From contig QMRC01000007.1 of the NCBI GenBank assembly GCA_003649205.1, positions 1 through 64,000 of the forward strand: a stretch of DNA of 64,000 nt, read 5' to 3'. Of the stretch, positions 1 to 8,706 are shown in pieces. Positions within the stretch are counted from its first letter, which is position 1, and every line of letters starts with the position of its first letter. Below the pieces are notes generated by a model that had not been told where the DNA came from, did not search any database, and saw only the letters and a program-made list of their open reading frames with translations. Both the position numbers and the translations under genes were made by a program. This stretch comes from Thermoprotei archaeon (lineage in GTDB: Archaea; Thermoproteota; Thermoprotei; Thermoproteales; B15-G16).

Positions 1-26
1 ATTGGGCCTATGTAGTTTAGGGTAGT

Positions 27-1688
27 TTAGGTTTGGGTCTCTAGTAGTGCTCTTAATCTTGCTATCTCACGTTCCTTCTCTTCAAGTGCTCTCTTGAGTT
101 CTTCATTCTCGTGCTCTAGTCTACTTACCTTTCTCCTAAGCTCCTCTATCTCAGCTATCTTCTCCTTTAGTGCTCTCTCCCGTTCCTCAAGTTCACGTCT
201 CTTAGCATCTAGCTTCTCTCTAAGTTCTATGAGCGCCGCTTCTTTAGATGCTAGTAATCTCTGATAACCAGCTAGTTCACGCTCCTTCTCAAGGAGCTTT
301 CTCTCCCATTCAATTAATCTACGTTCTTCATCAGCTAGCTTGTGGAATAGTGGTTCTAGCTCTTCCTTGATCTTCTTCTCTCTTTCACGAATAGCCTCCT
401 CAAGTTCTCTCAACTTCTTCTCCTTCTCACTTCTCTCCTTCTCTAATCTCTCGATTTCATGCTTTAGCGCATCGAGGAGTAACTCACGTTTCCTGAGTAC
501 TGCTTCGCGATCACTAAGCTCCTTATCACGCTTCGATACCTCTGCCATTAGGTTCATTAACTTAGCTTCACGATCTCTTAACTCAGCTTCAAGCTTCTTC
601 AGGTACTCCTCTTTCTCTCTAACTCTATCTAGCTCCATCTTTAGGCTCTCAACTCTCATAGCTTCAGCCTCGACCTTAGCTCTTAACCTCTCTAGAGAGG
701 ACTCATACTCCTTGAGCTGCTCCTCACGCTTCTTAAGCTCCTCTTCCTTAACTCTTAACTCATCGAATCTCCTCTGTAGCTCCATTACTCTACTCTCGTA
801 CTCTCGAATCATATCCTCTAGTCTAGTAATTAAGCTAGCAATAGTTCCGGCACTTGAACCCAGTTCCTTTGATCTAATCTCCATTACTTCACGAAGCTCC
901 CTAGCAATACTCACTAGGTTTTCTTCTCTTGTAGTGATCTCCCTCTCCTTCTCCTCAAGCTTTTTCCTAGCTTCCTCAATCTCTCTTTCCCTTTCCTCAA
1001 TTTCCTTAACCTTAGCTTCAAGTGATCTCTTTTCCTCCTCGATCTTGCTCTGAAGCTCATCGAGAACCAGCTTCTGCTTCATTAATTCCTCTCTAGTTCT
1101 TGTGAGTTCTGTATAGAGCTCAATTACCTTCCTGGTTTGTTCCTCCAGTGAGGATGCTCTACTACTTACTTCGGTGAGTGCATTCAAGACCTTCTCTGAT
1201 AGCTCTAGGAGTTGTTTCCCCGAATCCTCGAATTTTGTAGCTCTTGCCTCTAAGTCCCTATACATGTTCTCGAGTGATGCCTTCATATCCTCAATGCTCT
1301 TGCTTGCCTCAGCTACTGCATCTCTCAACTTGACAACCAGATCTGTCATAAGCTTCTCATGAGTAGCTAGTGCTTTGCTCCTCTCCTCAATGACTTTCTG
1401 AAGTGAGTCAACAGTTCTTGCCCTAAGCTCGAGAATTCTCCTCTGTTCATCAAGTGCCTTCACTGCTTCGTGAATGATCTTCCTCTCTTCCTCGATTACT
1501 TGCCTTATGTCGGTTCTAGCTCCCTGTAATTCTTCACCAACCTTCTTCGATATAGCTTCAAGTCGATCCCTAAGTACTGAGACATTCTTCACAAGCTCAC
1601 CAATGTTACTACTGATCTTCTTCTCCAATGCATCTAATCTAGCTAGTACTGATGTAACTACATCAACTTTCTTACCAAATATTGGCAT
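27..1688 (-). CDS. Long coiled-coil protein, function unknown
   Basis: This 553-residue protein is almost entirely heptad-rich and charged (long Glu/Lys/Arg/Leu runs from about residue 15 to the end), so it should form a long parallel or antiparallel coiled coil. No Walker motif, zinc hook, signal peptide or membrane segment is visible, so it is not an SMC or Rad50 ATPase. The N terminus starts with a short hydrophobic, basic stretch (MPIFGKK) that could be an anchor or partner-binding tag. It is followed on the same strand by sequence outside the window and preceded, 94 bases upstream, by a second coiled-coil gene. A structural or scaffold role is plausible given the arcade cluster nearby, but that is inference only. 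Confidence 0.8.
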   Translation of the reverse strand: MPIFGKKVDVVTSVLARLDALEKKISSNIGELVKNVSVLRDRLEAISKKVGEELQGARTDIRQVIEEERKIIHEAVKALDEQRRILELRARTVDSLQKVIEERSKALATHEKLMTDLVVKLRDAVAEASKSIEDMKASLENMYRDLEARATKFEDSGKQLLELSEKVLNALTEVSSRASSLEEQTRKVIELYTELTRTREELMKQKLVLDELQSKIEEEKRSLEAKVKEIEEREREIEEARKKLEEKEREITTREENLVSIARELREVMEIRSKELGSSAGTIASLITRLEDMIREYESRVMELQRRFDELRVKEEELKKREEQLKEYESSLERLRAKVEAEAMRVESLKMELDRVREKEEYLKKLEAELRDREAKLMNLMAEVSKRDKELSDREAVLRKRELLLDALKHEIERLEKERSEKEKKLRELEEAIREREKKIKEELEPLFHKLADEERRLIEWERKLLEKERELAGYQRLLASKEAALIELREKLDAKRRELEERERALKEKIAEIEELRRKVSRLEHENEELKRALEEKEREIARLRALLETQT

Positions 1689-1782
1689 GTACTCACCACG
1701 GTAAAGCTTACTGAGGTAGGTTATATTCCCTACTCACAGGAAAAATGTAGTAATACTCCTTGCTAGGTACTTATAATGTAGC

Positions 1783-2439
1783 TTACTCACCCTTCTCTTC
1801 ACTTCTCCTCTCTTCAGTAGCTTTCTGTGTTGTCTCTACTAGCTTTCTCACAGCTAGTGATATGTCTTGAACAATCATTCTCAAGTCAGATACCGTGCTT
1901 AGGGTTTCATCTCGGAACTTACTTATGAAGGATTCCAGCATGAGTACTCTCTCTGAGAGATTGCTCTCCGATGAAGATATCGTGTGAGCTATTGTCTTTA
2001 CATCAAATGCTAGATCACGAACTGTTTCCTCAAGTGATCTGTAACCTGCCTGTATACTACTAACCTCATTTCTTATACTTAGTACATACTTCTCCATCAG
2101 TGATGTGAAACCACGTAAGTTAGCTAGGAAGAGTTCCTGAGTTTGACCAATATCTTCAGGTAATTTCTTCACGATATTCTCAAGCTCACTTACTCTCTGG
2201 GATAGAGCCTTAATCGTATCCTCTAACTGGTTGACTCTGGTATCTACGTGCTCTCTAACCTTACTCATCTCATTACTTAGCTTCTCTATGCTCTCATGGA
2301 TATTCTTTAGCTCTGTCGTAAGTACGTCAATAGATAGCTTTAGTGCTGTTAAGCTATTGCTGATATCACGTAGTAGTACCGGAAGTAACCTCAGTAATTG
2401 CTCCTCAATGACAACTACTCTACGTCTTCTCTCCTCCAT
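1783..2439 (-). CDS. Coiled-coil protein, function unknown
   Basis: This 218-residue protein is predicted mostly helical with heptad repeats through residues 15-110 and again near 140-200, and an acidic/basic tail. It has no recognisable catalytic motif or membrane segment. The pattern of hydrophobic residues spaced 3-4 apart in the middle resembles a helical bundle or receptor-like signalling helix without its membrane part. It is read in the same direction as the larger coiled-coil gene downstream, and the two may be a pair. I do not recognise the family. Confidence 0.75.
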   Translation of the reverse strand: MEERRRRVVVIEEQLLRLLPVLLRDISNSLTALKLSIDVLTTELKNIHESIEKLSNEMSKVREHVDTRVNQLEDTIKALSQRVSELENIVKKLPEDIGQTQELFLANLRGFTSLMEKYVLSIRNEVSSIQAGYRSLEETVRDLAFDVKTIAHTISSSESNLSERVLMLESFISKFRDETLSTVSDLRMIVQDISLAVRKLVETTQKATEERRSEEKGE

Positions 2440-2500
2440 TATCTCGAAATCTCTGAACGTGGCATAGGTTAAAAGTGTAACTAGTGATTAAAGGTGATTG

Positions 2501-2548
2501 GTGATGAAGGAGGTTTAATCGGATTAGTGAAGAGGACCCCATTACTGA
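2501..2548 (+). ncRNA. Box C/D sRNA candidate 1
   Basis: All four boxes are present with canonical spacing: C GTGATGA (2501-2507), a 12-nt D' guide, D' CGGA (2520-2523), a 3-nt spacer TTA, C' GTGAAGA (2527-2533), an 11-nt guide GGACCCCATTA, and D CTGA (2545-2548). Length is 48 nt, typical of archaeal C/D guide RNAs for 2'-O-methylation. The 3' end runs antisense over the stop codon of the THUMP-SPOUT gene (2542-2544). The central D'-spacer-C' block is nearly identical to those of the sRNAs at 3815 and 37504. Targets were not identified. Confidence 0.72.
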
Positions 2549-3657
2549 CTTCTCTTCTTTCTCGGCCTTTCCGGGAACTTCTCTAAGGCACCTGCCTCTT
2601 CGAGTGCTGATATGAAGGCTATAACTGTCGATACTAGTGCGTAGTCTGTTGCTATGGTTACTTGAGGACATAGATCAACTACGAGGTCTGCAAACCTAAA
2701 AATTCCCACCGGTATACCCTCTCTAGCACCTATGAAGACGTTGACCACTGGGTACTCTCTAAATAGTCTAGCTAGTTCATGCTTTACATGAGTTATGTAC
2801 TCGCCCTTTGGATCTGTAACGATTATTGCTTCGTTTCGGTGTTCTCTAACGAATTGGTACATGTCGTATATGTATACAGGTACTTTGTGGACTGGTCTCC
2901 CGTAGCTTCTAACTTGAATTTGGTATCTAGATTCTATTCCTTCAAAGAGTCCTCGTAGGAATGTCTCTAACTCAATACCTGAAACAGGTCTGTAGTGAGC
3001 GATGTAGAGCTCACCTACCTCAAATGTCTGTACAGCTCTACCGATCCTCACACCCATCTTGTAAACTCCATCTAGAGGACCTGTGTAAGGCATCTGGATT
3101 ATTCGGAGCTTTCTCAAGATAGGTAATATTACGGGTTTTCCTGGAGTTATCTTCCTGTACTCTTCTGAACCGGGTATGATGCTTATAGCTGCTAGGTCAC
3201 GAAATATCTCAACGTAGATAGCCTTATCAGGTCTATCGAGATTAACATCACAACCAGTTACTTCCTGTACCTTCCTTCCTGCAACAACATTTACATCTAT
3301 TGAAGTGAAGGGATGGGTCCCTCTTCTAGTGGTCCTGATAGCGAAGGTTTCATCTGAACTCAATCTGCTTGAAGCCACTTCAGCACACTTAGTGGCTATT
3401 TCATCTAAGTTAGCTTTTACAACTGCGTATACAGGTAGTACTCGTGAAGCTTCGGGTATCTGCTCCTTAATCAATGCTGCACACTCATCTGGATCAAGAC
3501 CTAGAACAAATACGACGCCGGGAAAGTTTCCTGGTTTCGCTACTACCTCTCCCTCTCCCTTCAGCACATCCTCTATGTGGGACGCAGCTACCTCCTCCAA
3601 CCCCTTAGGTGTCTTCACTATTACACACAGCTCTCTGTACTTCTCAAACCAGCTCAT
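2542..3657 (-). CDS. THUMP-SPOUT RNA methyltransferase-like protein
   Basis: This is a 371-residue protein if it starts at ATG 3657; an in-frame extension to 3687 would run through a box C/D sRNA gene and is less likely. The N-terminal half (VIVKTPKGLEEVAASHIE onward) has the ferredoxin-like and THUMP layout used for RNA binding, including FAIRTTRRGTHPF and a GRKVQ segment. The C-terminal part (PVVNVFIGAREGIPVG, then VDLCPQVTIATDYAL) looks like the trefoil-knot SAM site of SPOUT methylases. It therefore probably methylates tRNA or rRNA, but which base is unknown. The last residues are basic (RPRKKRSQ). Confidence 0.7.
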   Translation of the reverse strand: MSWFEKYRELCVIVKTPKGLEEVAASHIEDVLKGEGEVVAKPGNFPGVVFVLGLDPDECAALIKEQIPEASRVLPVYAVVKANLDEIATKCAEVASSRLSSDETFAIRTTRRGTHPFTSIDVNVVAGRKVQEVTGCDVNLDRPDKAIYVEIFRDLAAISIIPGSEEYRKITPGKPVILPILRKLRIIQMPYTGPLDGVYKMGVRIGRAVQTFEVGELYIAHYRPVSGIELETFLRGLFEGIESRYQIQVRSYGRPVHKVPVYIYDMYQFVREHRNEAIIVTDPKGEYITHVKHELARLFREYPVVNVFIGAREGIPVGIFRFADLVVDLCPQVTIATDYALVSTVIAFISALEEAGALEKFPERPRKKRSQ

Positions 3658-3661
3658 GGTA

Positions 3662-3710
3662 TCAGTCTCCTGGAACTCAATCATCAATCATCTTCGTCCA
3701 GCTTCATCAC
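3662..3710 (-). ncRNA. Box C/D sRNA candidate 2, abutting the THUMP-SPOUT start codon
   Basis: Reading the minus strand: C GTGATGA (3710-3704), a 13-nt guide AGCTGGACGAAGA, a degenerate D' TGAT, C' TGATGAT, a 14-nt guide TGAGTTCCAGGAGA and D CTGA (3665-3662). The D box ends four bases before the ATG at 3657 of the same-strand THUMP-SPOUT gene. The C and D boxes are perfect and the length (49 nt) fits, but D' is poor, so this is one of the weaker members of the set. Confidence 0.5.
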
Positions 3711-3814
3711 CAAGTAGGTAAGTACTTTATAGACCCTAGTTTCTTTTTCTATCTTCGGGCGATGATTGGAGGGGTTGACATGATCCGTGATTGAGGAAGA
3801 GACGAGATGAGCCC

Positions 3815-3865
3815 TCAGCTAAGTTTGCTGACTCGTCACTAATCCGTGCTCCAGACCATCATCAT
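3815..3865 (-). ncRNA. Box C/D sRNA candidate 3, directly after the arcadin-4 stop
   Basis: On the minus strand: C ATGATGA (3865-3859), a 12-nt guide TGGTCTGGAGCA, D' CGGA (3846-3843), spacer TTA, C' GTGACGA (3839-3833), a 14-nt guide GTCAGCAAACTTAG and D CTGA (3818-3815). The C box begins two bases after the stop codon of the Rad50-like arcadin-4 gene on the same strand, so it could be processed from the arcade transcript. Targets were not identified. Confidence 0.72.
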
Positions 3866-3866
3866 C

Positions 3867-6374
3867 TCATGCCTTACTCCTAGCTGTCACTGATACAGTG
3901 ACTTCTAAACCTTTCTTCTCCAATGAGTAGATACAGTACGATAGGTTTAGTGACTTAGCTACCTCTGGAAGTACCTCTCTAACTCTTACATCCTGTGTTG
4001 CTAGTACTATCTGTGCACCTGTTTCAGATGCTGTCTTCAGAAGCTGTTTGAGTAACTCAAATCTTAGATCCAAGTCTATGTTTGGTGTTGGGTCATCAAG
4101 TAGTATGAAACCTACGTTGCTCTTCATTAATTGTGAAGTAGCTAGTATGAATGAGAACATAAGTAGCATTCTCTGACCTTCACTTAACTTTGAAAGTAAT
4201 GGTACCTTCGAACCATCAGGTCTTAGACCGTAGAAGTGGTATATGCTTCTGACGTACTCTAGACCTGAAACGTGCTCAACCTCCATGTCTACACCAGTAA
4301 TATCTCCGTACCTGTATGTTGATGTGAAGAACTTAGAAACCACTTCACCTATGCTCCTGATCAACCTAGCTCTAACCTTTGCCTGTACTTCACGGTATAG
4401 TTGCTTAACTTCGAGGAGCTTCTTCCTCAGCTCCTCTAATCTCGATATCTTCGTCAATACCTCCCTATCCTCTAGCGTGCTGATTCTCTTAGCTATATCC
4501 TCTAGCTCGAGAACTTCCTTACTTACTCGACTCAATTCCTCATTTACCTCAGTTAACCTCTTACTCCGCTCTAGCAACCTGTTTAGGCGCTCCTCTAACT
4601 TACTTGGTGAGAACTCAAGTTCTCTAAGTTTTCTCGATACCTCATCCATCTTAGCCTCGTACTGCTTAACCTTCTCCCTTAGCTCTATGTACTCGAGTGC
4701 CTTCTCTATGTACTCCATACGTGCTCTAAGTGTCTTTATGAACTCAGCGATAATGTTCATTTTCCTCTTCAGGCTCTCTCTAGAACTTTCGAGATTACTT
4801 ACCTTCTCATACAATTCATCCATTCTCCTACGTATAGTCGATATCTGTGCTTCTATCTCAGCTACTCTCGTAAGAGCTTCCTCCATACTTCGAAGTTTTG
4901 GAAGTACTAAACGATACTCCTCTACTAGCTTAGTTAGCTCAGGTGCCTTCGATTTAGCTTCCTCAAGTTTCCTAGCTACTTCACTAATCTTCTTCTCAAT
5001 ACTATTACTCATGTCTCTACTTAATTCGCGATCACAGATAGGGCAGCTCACCTTGGTGCTCCTCATTAAGTCAGCTAGGACCTTCTTGAGGACCTCAAGT
5101 AGTGATTCCATGAATCGCTCCTCACTAGACATGTAGCTTATCTGACGCTCAAGCTCAAGTACCTTACTACTAACTTCTTCAGAGGTCCCGTACTTCTTAA
5201 CTAACTCACCGTACTCACCCTTAATCTTCTCTAATGATGCCAGTTGACGTTGTAGACTAGCTAACTCAACCCTTAACCTCTCTAACTCACCTCTGTACGT
5301 AGCTAATTCCTTAGAAATTGATAGAAGATCTTCGCTAAGCTCGTACCTCTTCTCCTCAAGTTTCTTTATGACATTCTCGATAGTATCAACTACATCACGG
5401 ATATTCGTAGGTGTAACCTCTAACTGAGCTAATTCAGAGCTTTCTCTATGCATTAGTAGCTCATCGAGTTTAACTACGATGTTCTCTAGCAGAGCTTTAA
5501 CTTCCTCAGCTAAGATGAGGGGGCTTGGTTCCTCAGCTATCTCCTTAGCTAACTTATCTAGCTTCTCACTCAAACTCTCATACTGAGCCTTAATGTGAAG
5601 TAGCTCACTCATTAGCTTCCTGTATTCGGATTCACGTCTCCTCAACTCAGCAACCTCACGCTTTAAGGATGCAACCTCATTTTCTAGAGAGGATCGTAAC
5701 TTCTCTAACTCACTAATCCTGAGCTTAAGCTCGTTTAATCTCTTAAGCAAACCCTCGTAACCACCGTACTTACTCACTACCTTGATCAGAGTATCGTAAT
5801 CACGAACTCTCTCCTTGAACTCCTGTATCTTCTTCTCAACTATTGAGATTGGGAATTGACGAAAGAGGTTTTCTAGCTCTTCAACACCAAATACCTTGTC
5901 TATAGCTAAGCTCCTTCTAGCTGGCGTTCCGTAGATTAAATCCTCGAGAACTCTATGACTAACGTAGACGTGCCTCATGAAGTCCTCAACATCTATATTC
6001 AATAGCTTAGTTACATTGAGTGTTACCTCACTCTCACCCTCTACTATGAGTGTTGCATAGGTGAGATGTGAAGTAGGTCTCTTACCCCTACGTCTTCTCC
6101 TCTCAACTACCAACTCCTTACCTTCCTCATCCTGTAGAACTAGCTTAACGTAAAGCTCATCACTGTAATCGTTTATTAAATCCTCCAACTTAGCTACGTG
6201 CTCCTTCACCTCATACGTTGTACCATAGAGAGCATACTGAATAGCTGAGAGTATACTGGTCTTACCAGTACCTACAGGTCCTACAAATACTACAACGTCG
6301 TAGTTCAGATCTATACTGTACCTATCCCTAAAGCATCTAAAACCACTTAGCTCAAGTAACTTAAGCCTGAACAT
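3867..6374 (-). CDS. Arcadin-4: Rad50/SMC-like ATPase of the arcade cluster
   Basis: This 835-residue ATPase has an N-terminal Walker A (GPVGTGKTS, about residues 32-40), a long coiled coil, a zinc-hook CPIC at residues 444-447, a return coiled coil, and a C-terminal ABC signature (LSEGQRMLLMF) with Walker B (GFILLDDPTP). It is separate from the canonical Rad50 encoded at 49-51 kb. Its place, overlapping a small gene by TAATG and downstream of arcadin-2 and crenactin, matches arcadin-4 of the Pyrobaculum arcade cluster, which is also Rad50/SMC-like. The Walker B Asp is followed by Asp instead of the usual Glu (LLDDPTP), so hydrolysis may be slow or altered. Confidence 0.85.
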   Translation of the reverse strand: MFRLKLLELSGFRCFRDRYSIDLNYDVVVFVGPVGTGKTSILSAIQYALYGTTYEVKEHVAKLEDLINDYSDELYVKLVLQDEEGKELVVERRRRRGKRPTSHLTYATLIVEGESEVTLNVTKLLNIDVEDFMRHVYVSHRVLEDLIYGTPARRSLAIDKVFGVEELENLFRQFPISIVEKKIQEFKERVRDYDTLIKVVSKYGGYEGLLKRLNELKLRISELEKLRSSLENEVASLKREVAELRRRESEYRKLMSELLHIKAQYESLSEKLDKLAKEIAEEPSPLILAEEVKALLENIVVKLDELLMHRESSELAQLEVTPTNIRDVVDTIENVIKKLEEKRYELSEDLLSISKELATYRGELERLRVELASLQRQLASLEKIKGEYGELVKKYGTSEEVSSKVLELERQISYMSSEERFMESLLEVLKKVLADLMRSTKVSCPICDRELSRDMSNSIEKKISEVARKLEEAKSKAPELTKLVEEYRLVLPKLRSMEEALTRVAEIEAQISTIRRRMDELYEKVSNLESSRESLKRKMNIIAEFIKTLRARMEYIEKALEYIELREKVKQYEAKMDEVSRKLRELEFSPSKLEERLNRLLERSKRLTEVNEELSRVSKEVLELEDIAKRISTLEDREVLTKISRLEELRKKLLEVKQLYREVQAKVRARLIRSIGEVVSKFFTSTYRYGDITGVDMEVEHVSGLEYVRSIYHFYGLRPDGSKVPLLSKLSEGQRMLLMFSFILATSQLMKSNVGFILLDDPTPNIDLDLRFELLKQLLKTASETGAQIVLATQDVRVREVLPEVAKSLNLSYCIYSLEKKGLEVTVSVTARSKA

Positions 6375-6577
6375 TACTTACTGAGAACCTCCTGAATCAT
6401 CTCCTCAACTCTCTTTCTCACACCCTCTAAACCCTTCTCACGATACAGTAGGTAGAACTCCTTAGCAAGAGAAGCTACCTCACCTCTATCTTTAAACTCC
6501 TCATCAAGTACCTCAAGGACTAACCTAAGTAACGTAGTACTTCGCTCACGTCTACCCTTCTTAACCACTTTCACCAC
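6374..6577 (-). CDS. Arcadin-3-like small helical protein
   Basis: This 67-residue protein is basic at the N terminus (MVKVVKKGRRER) and helical throughout. Its stop overlaps the arcadin-4 ATG (TAATG), and its start overlaps the end of arcadin-2 by 17 bases, so translation is probably coupled. Size and position between arcadin-2 and arcadin-4 match arcadin-3 of the known arcade operon. The assignment rests on synteny, since the sequence is too short to recognise alone. Confidence 0.65.
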   Translation of the reverse strand: MVKVVKKGRRERSTTLLRLVLEVLDEEFKDRGEVASLAKEFYLLYREKGLEGVRKRVEEMIQEVLSK

Positions 6578-7340
6578 CTTCCTTCGACCTCTTCCTCAAA
6601 ACCTCAACCCATGGATGATCTTTAAGGTACTCCTCCCAAAAGGTAGCACCTGAAGGTACTTCCTGAGAGACCTCAGCTGCTACCTCAACACCAGCTGCAG
6701 TCGGAGCTGTGGGTACATAGCTAGATAACTCTCTCCTAATCCTACTCAATTCCCTCTCAAGAATATCGGTAACCATTCTCCTAACATCATCTGGATGTAG
6801 TAGTGACCTCTCAATAGCCGAGATAGTACGTCTAAGCTCACTAACCTCCTTCATCAAGTTCTCAAGCCTATACTCAATATTTGCAATTCTCTCCTCAAGC
6901 TCCTCTAACCTCCTGAGATCAACAGCCGCAACCTTAGGTCTAGTAATAGGTTTTGCAGGGACTAACTCCTCTACACTACCCTTATCAAGATCGTAAACCA
7001 GTAAACCAATACCTAACTCCTTGATCAACCTACCATCTACAAGAAACCTATAGGTTATGGGTATAGCTACATAGATCTTATCTACGAAATCCCTCAACTT
7101 AGCAACACACTTCGTAGCTATTTCCCTACTAATTTCATCTCTTGAAACTCCTCTAGTCACTACGTAAATAGCAACCTTGTTCTTACCCTCCAAAAACACT
7201 AGGGTATTAGACCTCACATCAGAGAGAAGTTCAGGATTTTGGGAAATAAACTCATTAATGTCGAGAGGAACTAGGTTACGCTCTTCCCTAACCCACTTAC
7301 TAATTACGTACTTAGCCCACTCTAGCTCAGTCAATGACAT
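6561..7340 (-). CDS. Arcadin-2-like crenactin partner
   Basis: This 259-residue protein has a mixed alpha/beta N-terminal domain (about 1-130), a coiled coil (about 135-205), a low-complexity Ala/Val/Pro linker and a short amphipathic tail with the motif DHPWVEVL (241-248). In Pyrobaculum, arcadin-2 uses a C-terminal helix to bind crenactin and control filament assembly, so the conserved tail probably does the same here. The gene starts 16 bases after the crenactin stop. The same tail motif appears in the zinc-finger protein at 56025-56522. Confidence 0.75.
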   Translation of the reverse strand: MSLTELEWAKYVISKWVREERNLVPLDINEFISQNPELLSDVRSNTLVFLEGKNKVAIYVVTRGVSRDEISREIATKCVAKLRDFVDKIYVAIPITYRFLVDGRLIKELGIGLLVYDLDKGSVEELVPAKPITRPKVAAVDLRRLEELEERIANIEYRLENLMKEVSELRRTISAIERSLLHPDDVRRMVTDILERELSRIRRELSSYVPTAPTAAGVEVAAEVSQEVPSGATFWEEYLKDHPWVEVLRKRSKEGGESG

Positions 7341-7356
7341 CGACTACATACACCAA

Positions 7357-8655
7357 CTACTTCCAACTATACCAACCCTCAAGTCTAGACCAATCCCACT
7401 TGTAATCACCTGGTAGTGCAAATCCATACACAATACATCCTCTCCAAACACTGTACTGTGGATCCTTGACCAGTGATATACTGACCTTACCCCTCATCTC
7501 AGGTAACTTCTCAGAGATCATAAGCTCTATTTTCGTTGCTGAGTCACAAGCTACATCACGTAGGTTAGGTGGTACACTCCACATGAATGCTCCACCACTG
7601 AGAATTATTCTCTCGAAGAGCCTTGACCTAATCTCAACAGGACAAACTCTAATAGCCTCAATTATCGCTGATGCTAGGTCTAATGTACCATATAGCTTCT
7701 GATCACCGATGACTATGTCCTCTATAACTAGTCTACCCTGTGATATGTAGCTCATGAACTCTTCATGACTTGGATTAAACACTATCTCACCAATGAGAAA
7801 CCTCATCCACGAATTATCACCAAGATCTATCTCAGTAACTGGATCTATCTTGACCTTAGCTCTAAACCTTTCCTTCTCCTCCTTAGCCTTCTTAATAGCC
7901 TCCTTTAAGTTCTTAGGGACTAAACCGATTTCACGCTTTACCTTCTCAACAACATACTCTTCACGAGCTAAATCACCATAACCACAATCCTTCAGTATCT
8001 CCCTAGTTATGGCATTTGCCTCAGCACCACCTCTATTTAGTGCCACAATAGCTTTCCTAATTGGGTAGTACGAGATTGGGCATATCTGTATGTTACCGTG
8101 ACCGCACTCAACAACAAGACATGTCAAGGCTTTCTCAGCTATAGCTACCGCTAGTGGCTGAGGTATTATGGTCATTGCCTTAATTAGCCTGTTGTCAAAC
8201 TCGCTATCTAGCTCCTTATGTAGTTCAAACAGCTTCTCGTACATGTACTTAGGTGCTAATGCTGAGAGAGCTGCAACAACGTAGTATCCTTTGAAGTTCG
8301 GATCTCTTGAAGCTACTGGGTAGAACTCCTCAAAGCCATACCTCGTAACTGCCTTAATTACCTTCCAAGCATCTTCGTCATCTATCTTAACTATTCCATC
8401 CCTCATAGGGTACACTAGGTTCTTAACTAAGTCCTCTCTAGAACCTAGGAACTTCGGTATCTCCTCATCACCAACAATAACGTCTCTCTCTATCTTGAAT
8501 ATCTCGTGAATAGCTGTCTTCTCCCTAATGAGGAGACCTCTGTTCTGTATCATTCTTGGATTCTCACCTATGGTTATTGGACCGTACTTGAAGTAACCTG
8601 TACCATAGTCCTCCGCATATACGTACTTCTTCCTATACTGAAGCTCAGCACCCAC
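7357..8655 (-). CDS. Crenactin, archaeal actin homologue
   Basis: This 432-residue actin-fold ATPase should polymerise into cytoskeletal filaments in the cytoplasm. Visible actin motifs are phosphate 1 (EDYGTGYFKYG, residues 15-25), phosphate 2 (VVECGHGNIQ, 181-190) and the adenosine motif (ILSGGAFMW, 350-359). The insert-rich region 225-290, with a charged helix, is typical of crenactins rather than MreB. It lies upstream of arcadin-2, -3 and -4 and 51 bases downstream of the PCNA gene on the same strand. Arcadin-1, which sits beside crenactin in Pyrobaculum, is not evident here. Confidence 0.92.
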   Translation of the reverse strand: MGAELQYRKKYVYAEDYGTGYFKYGPITIGENPRMIQNRGLLIREKTAIHEIFKIERDVIVGDEEIPKFLGSREDLVKNLVYPMRDGIVKIDDEDAWKVIKAVTRYGFEEFYPVASRDPNFKGYYVVAALSALAPKYMYEKLFELHKELDSEFDNRLIKAMTIIPQPLAVAIAEKALTCLVVECGHGNIQICPISYYPIRKAIVALNRGGAEANAITREILKDCGYGDLAREEYVVEKVKREIGLVPKNLKEAIKKAKEEKERFRAKVKIDPVTEIDLGDNSWMRFLIGEIVFNPSHEEFMSYISQGRLVIEDIVIGDQKLYGTLDLASAIIEAIRVCPVEIRSRLFERIILSGGAFMWSVPPNLRDVACDSATKIELMISEKLPEMRGKVSISLVKDPQYSVWRGCIVYGFALPGDYKWDWSRLEGWYSWK

Positions 8656-8706
8656 TCACCTCACCCCCACGTGGGTAACTAGCTAAATGACTTATACTCA
8701 CCTCAA

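Noticed and set aside
340..1053. Long plus-strand Ser-rich frame opposite the coiled-coil gene
   Set aside because: It is the mirror of Glu/Lys-rich coding on the other strand; it has no start signal and no family.
3771..3810. Plus-strand GATGATT...TTGA pattern as another C/D sRNA
   Set aside because: The C box is CGATGA, guides are irregular and the D box is poor; the better sRNA here is on the minus strand.
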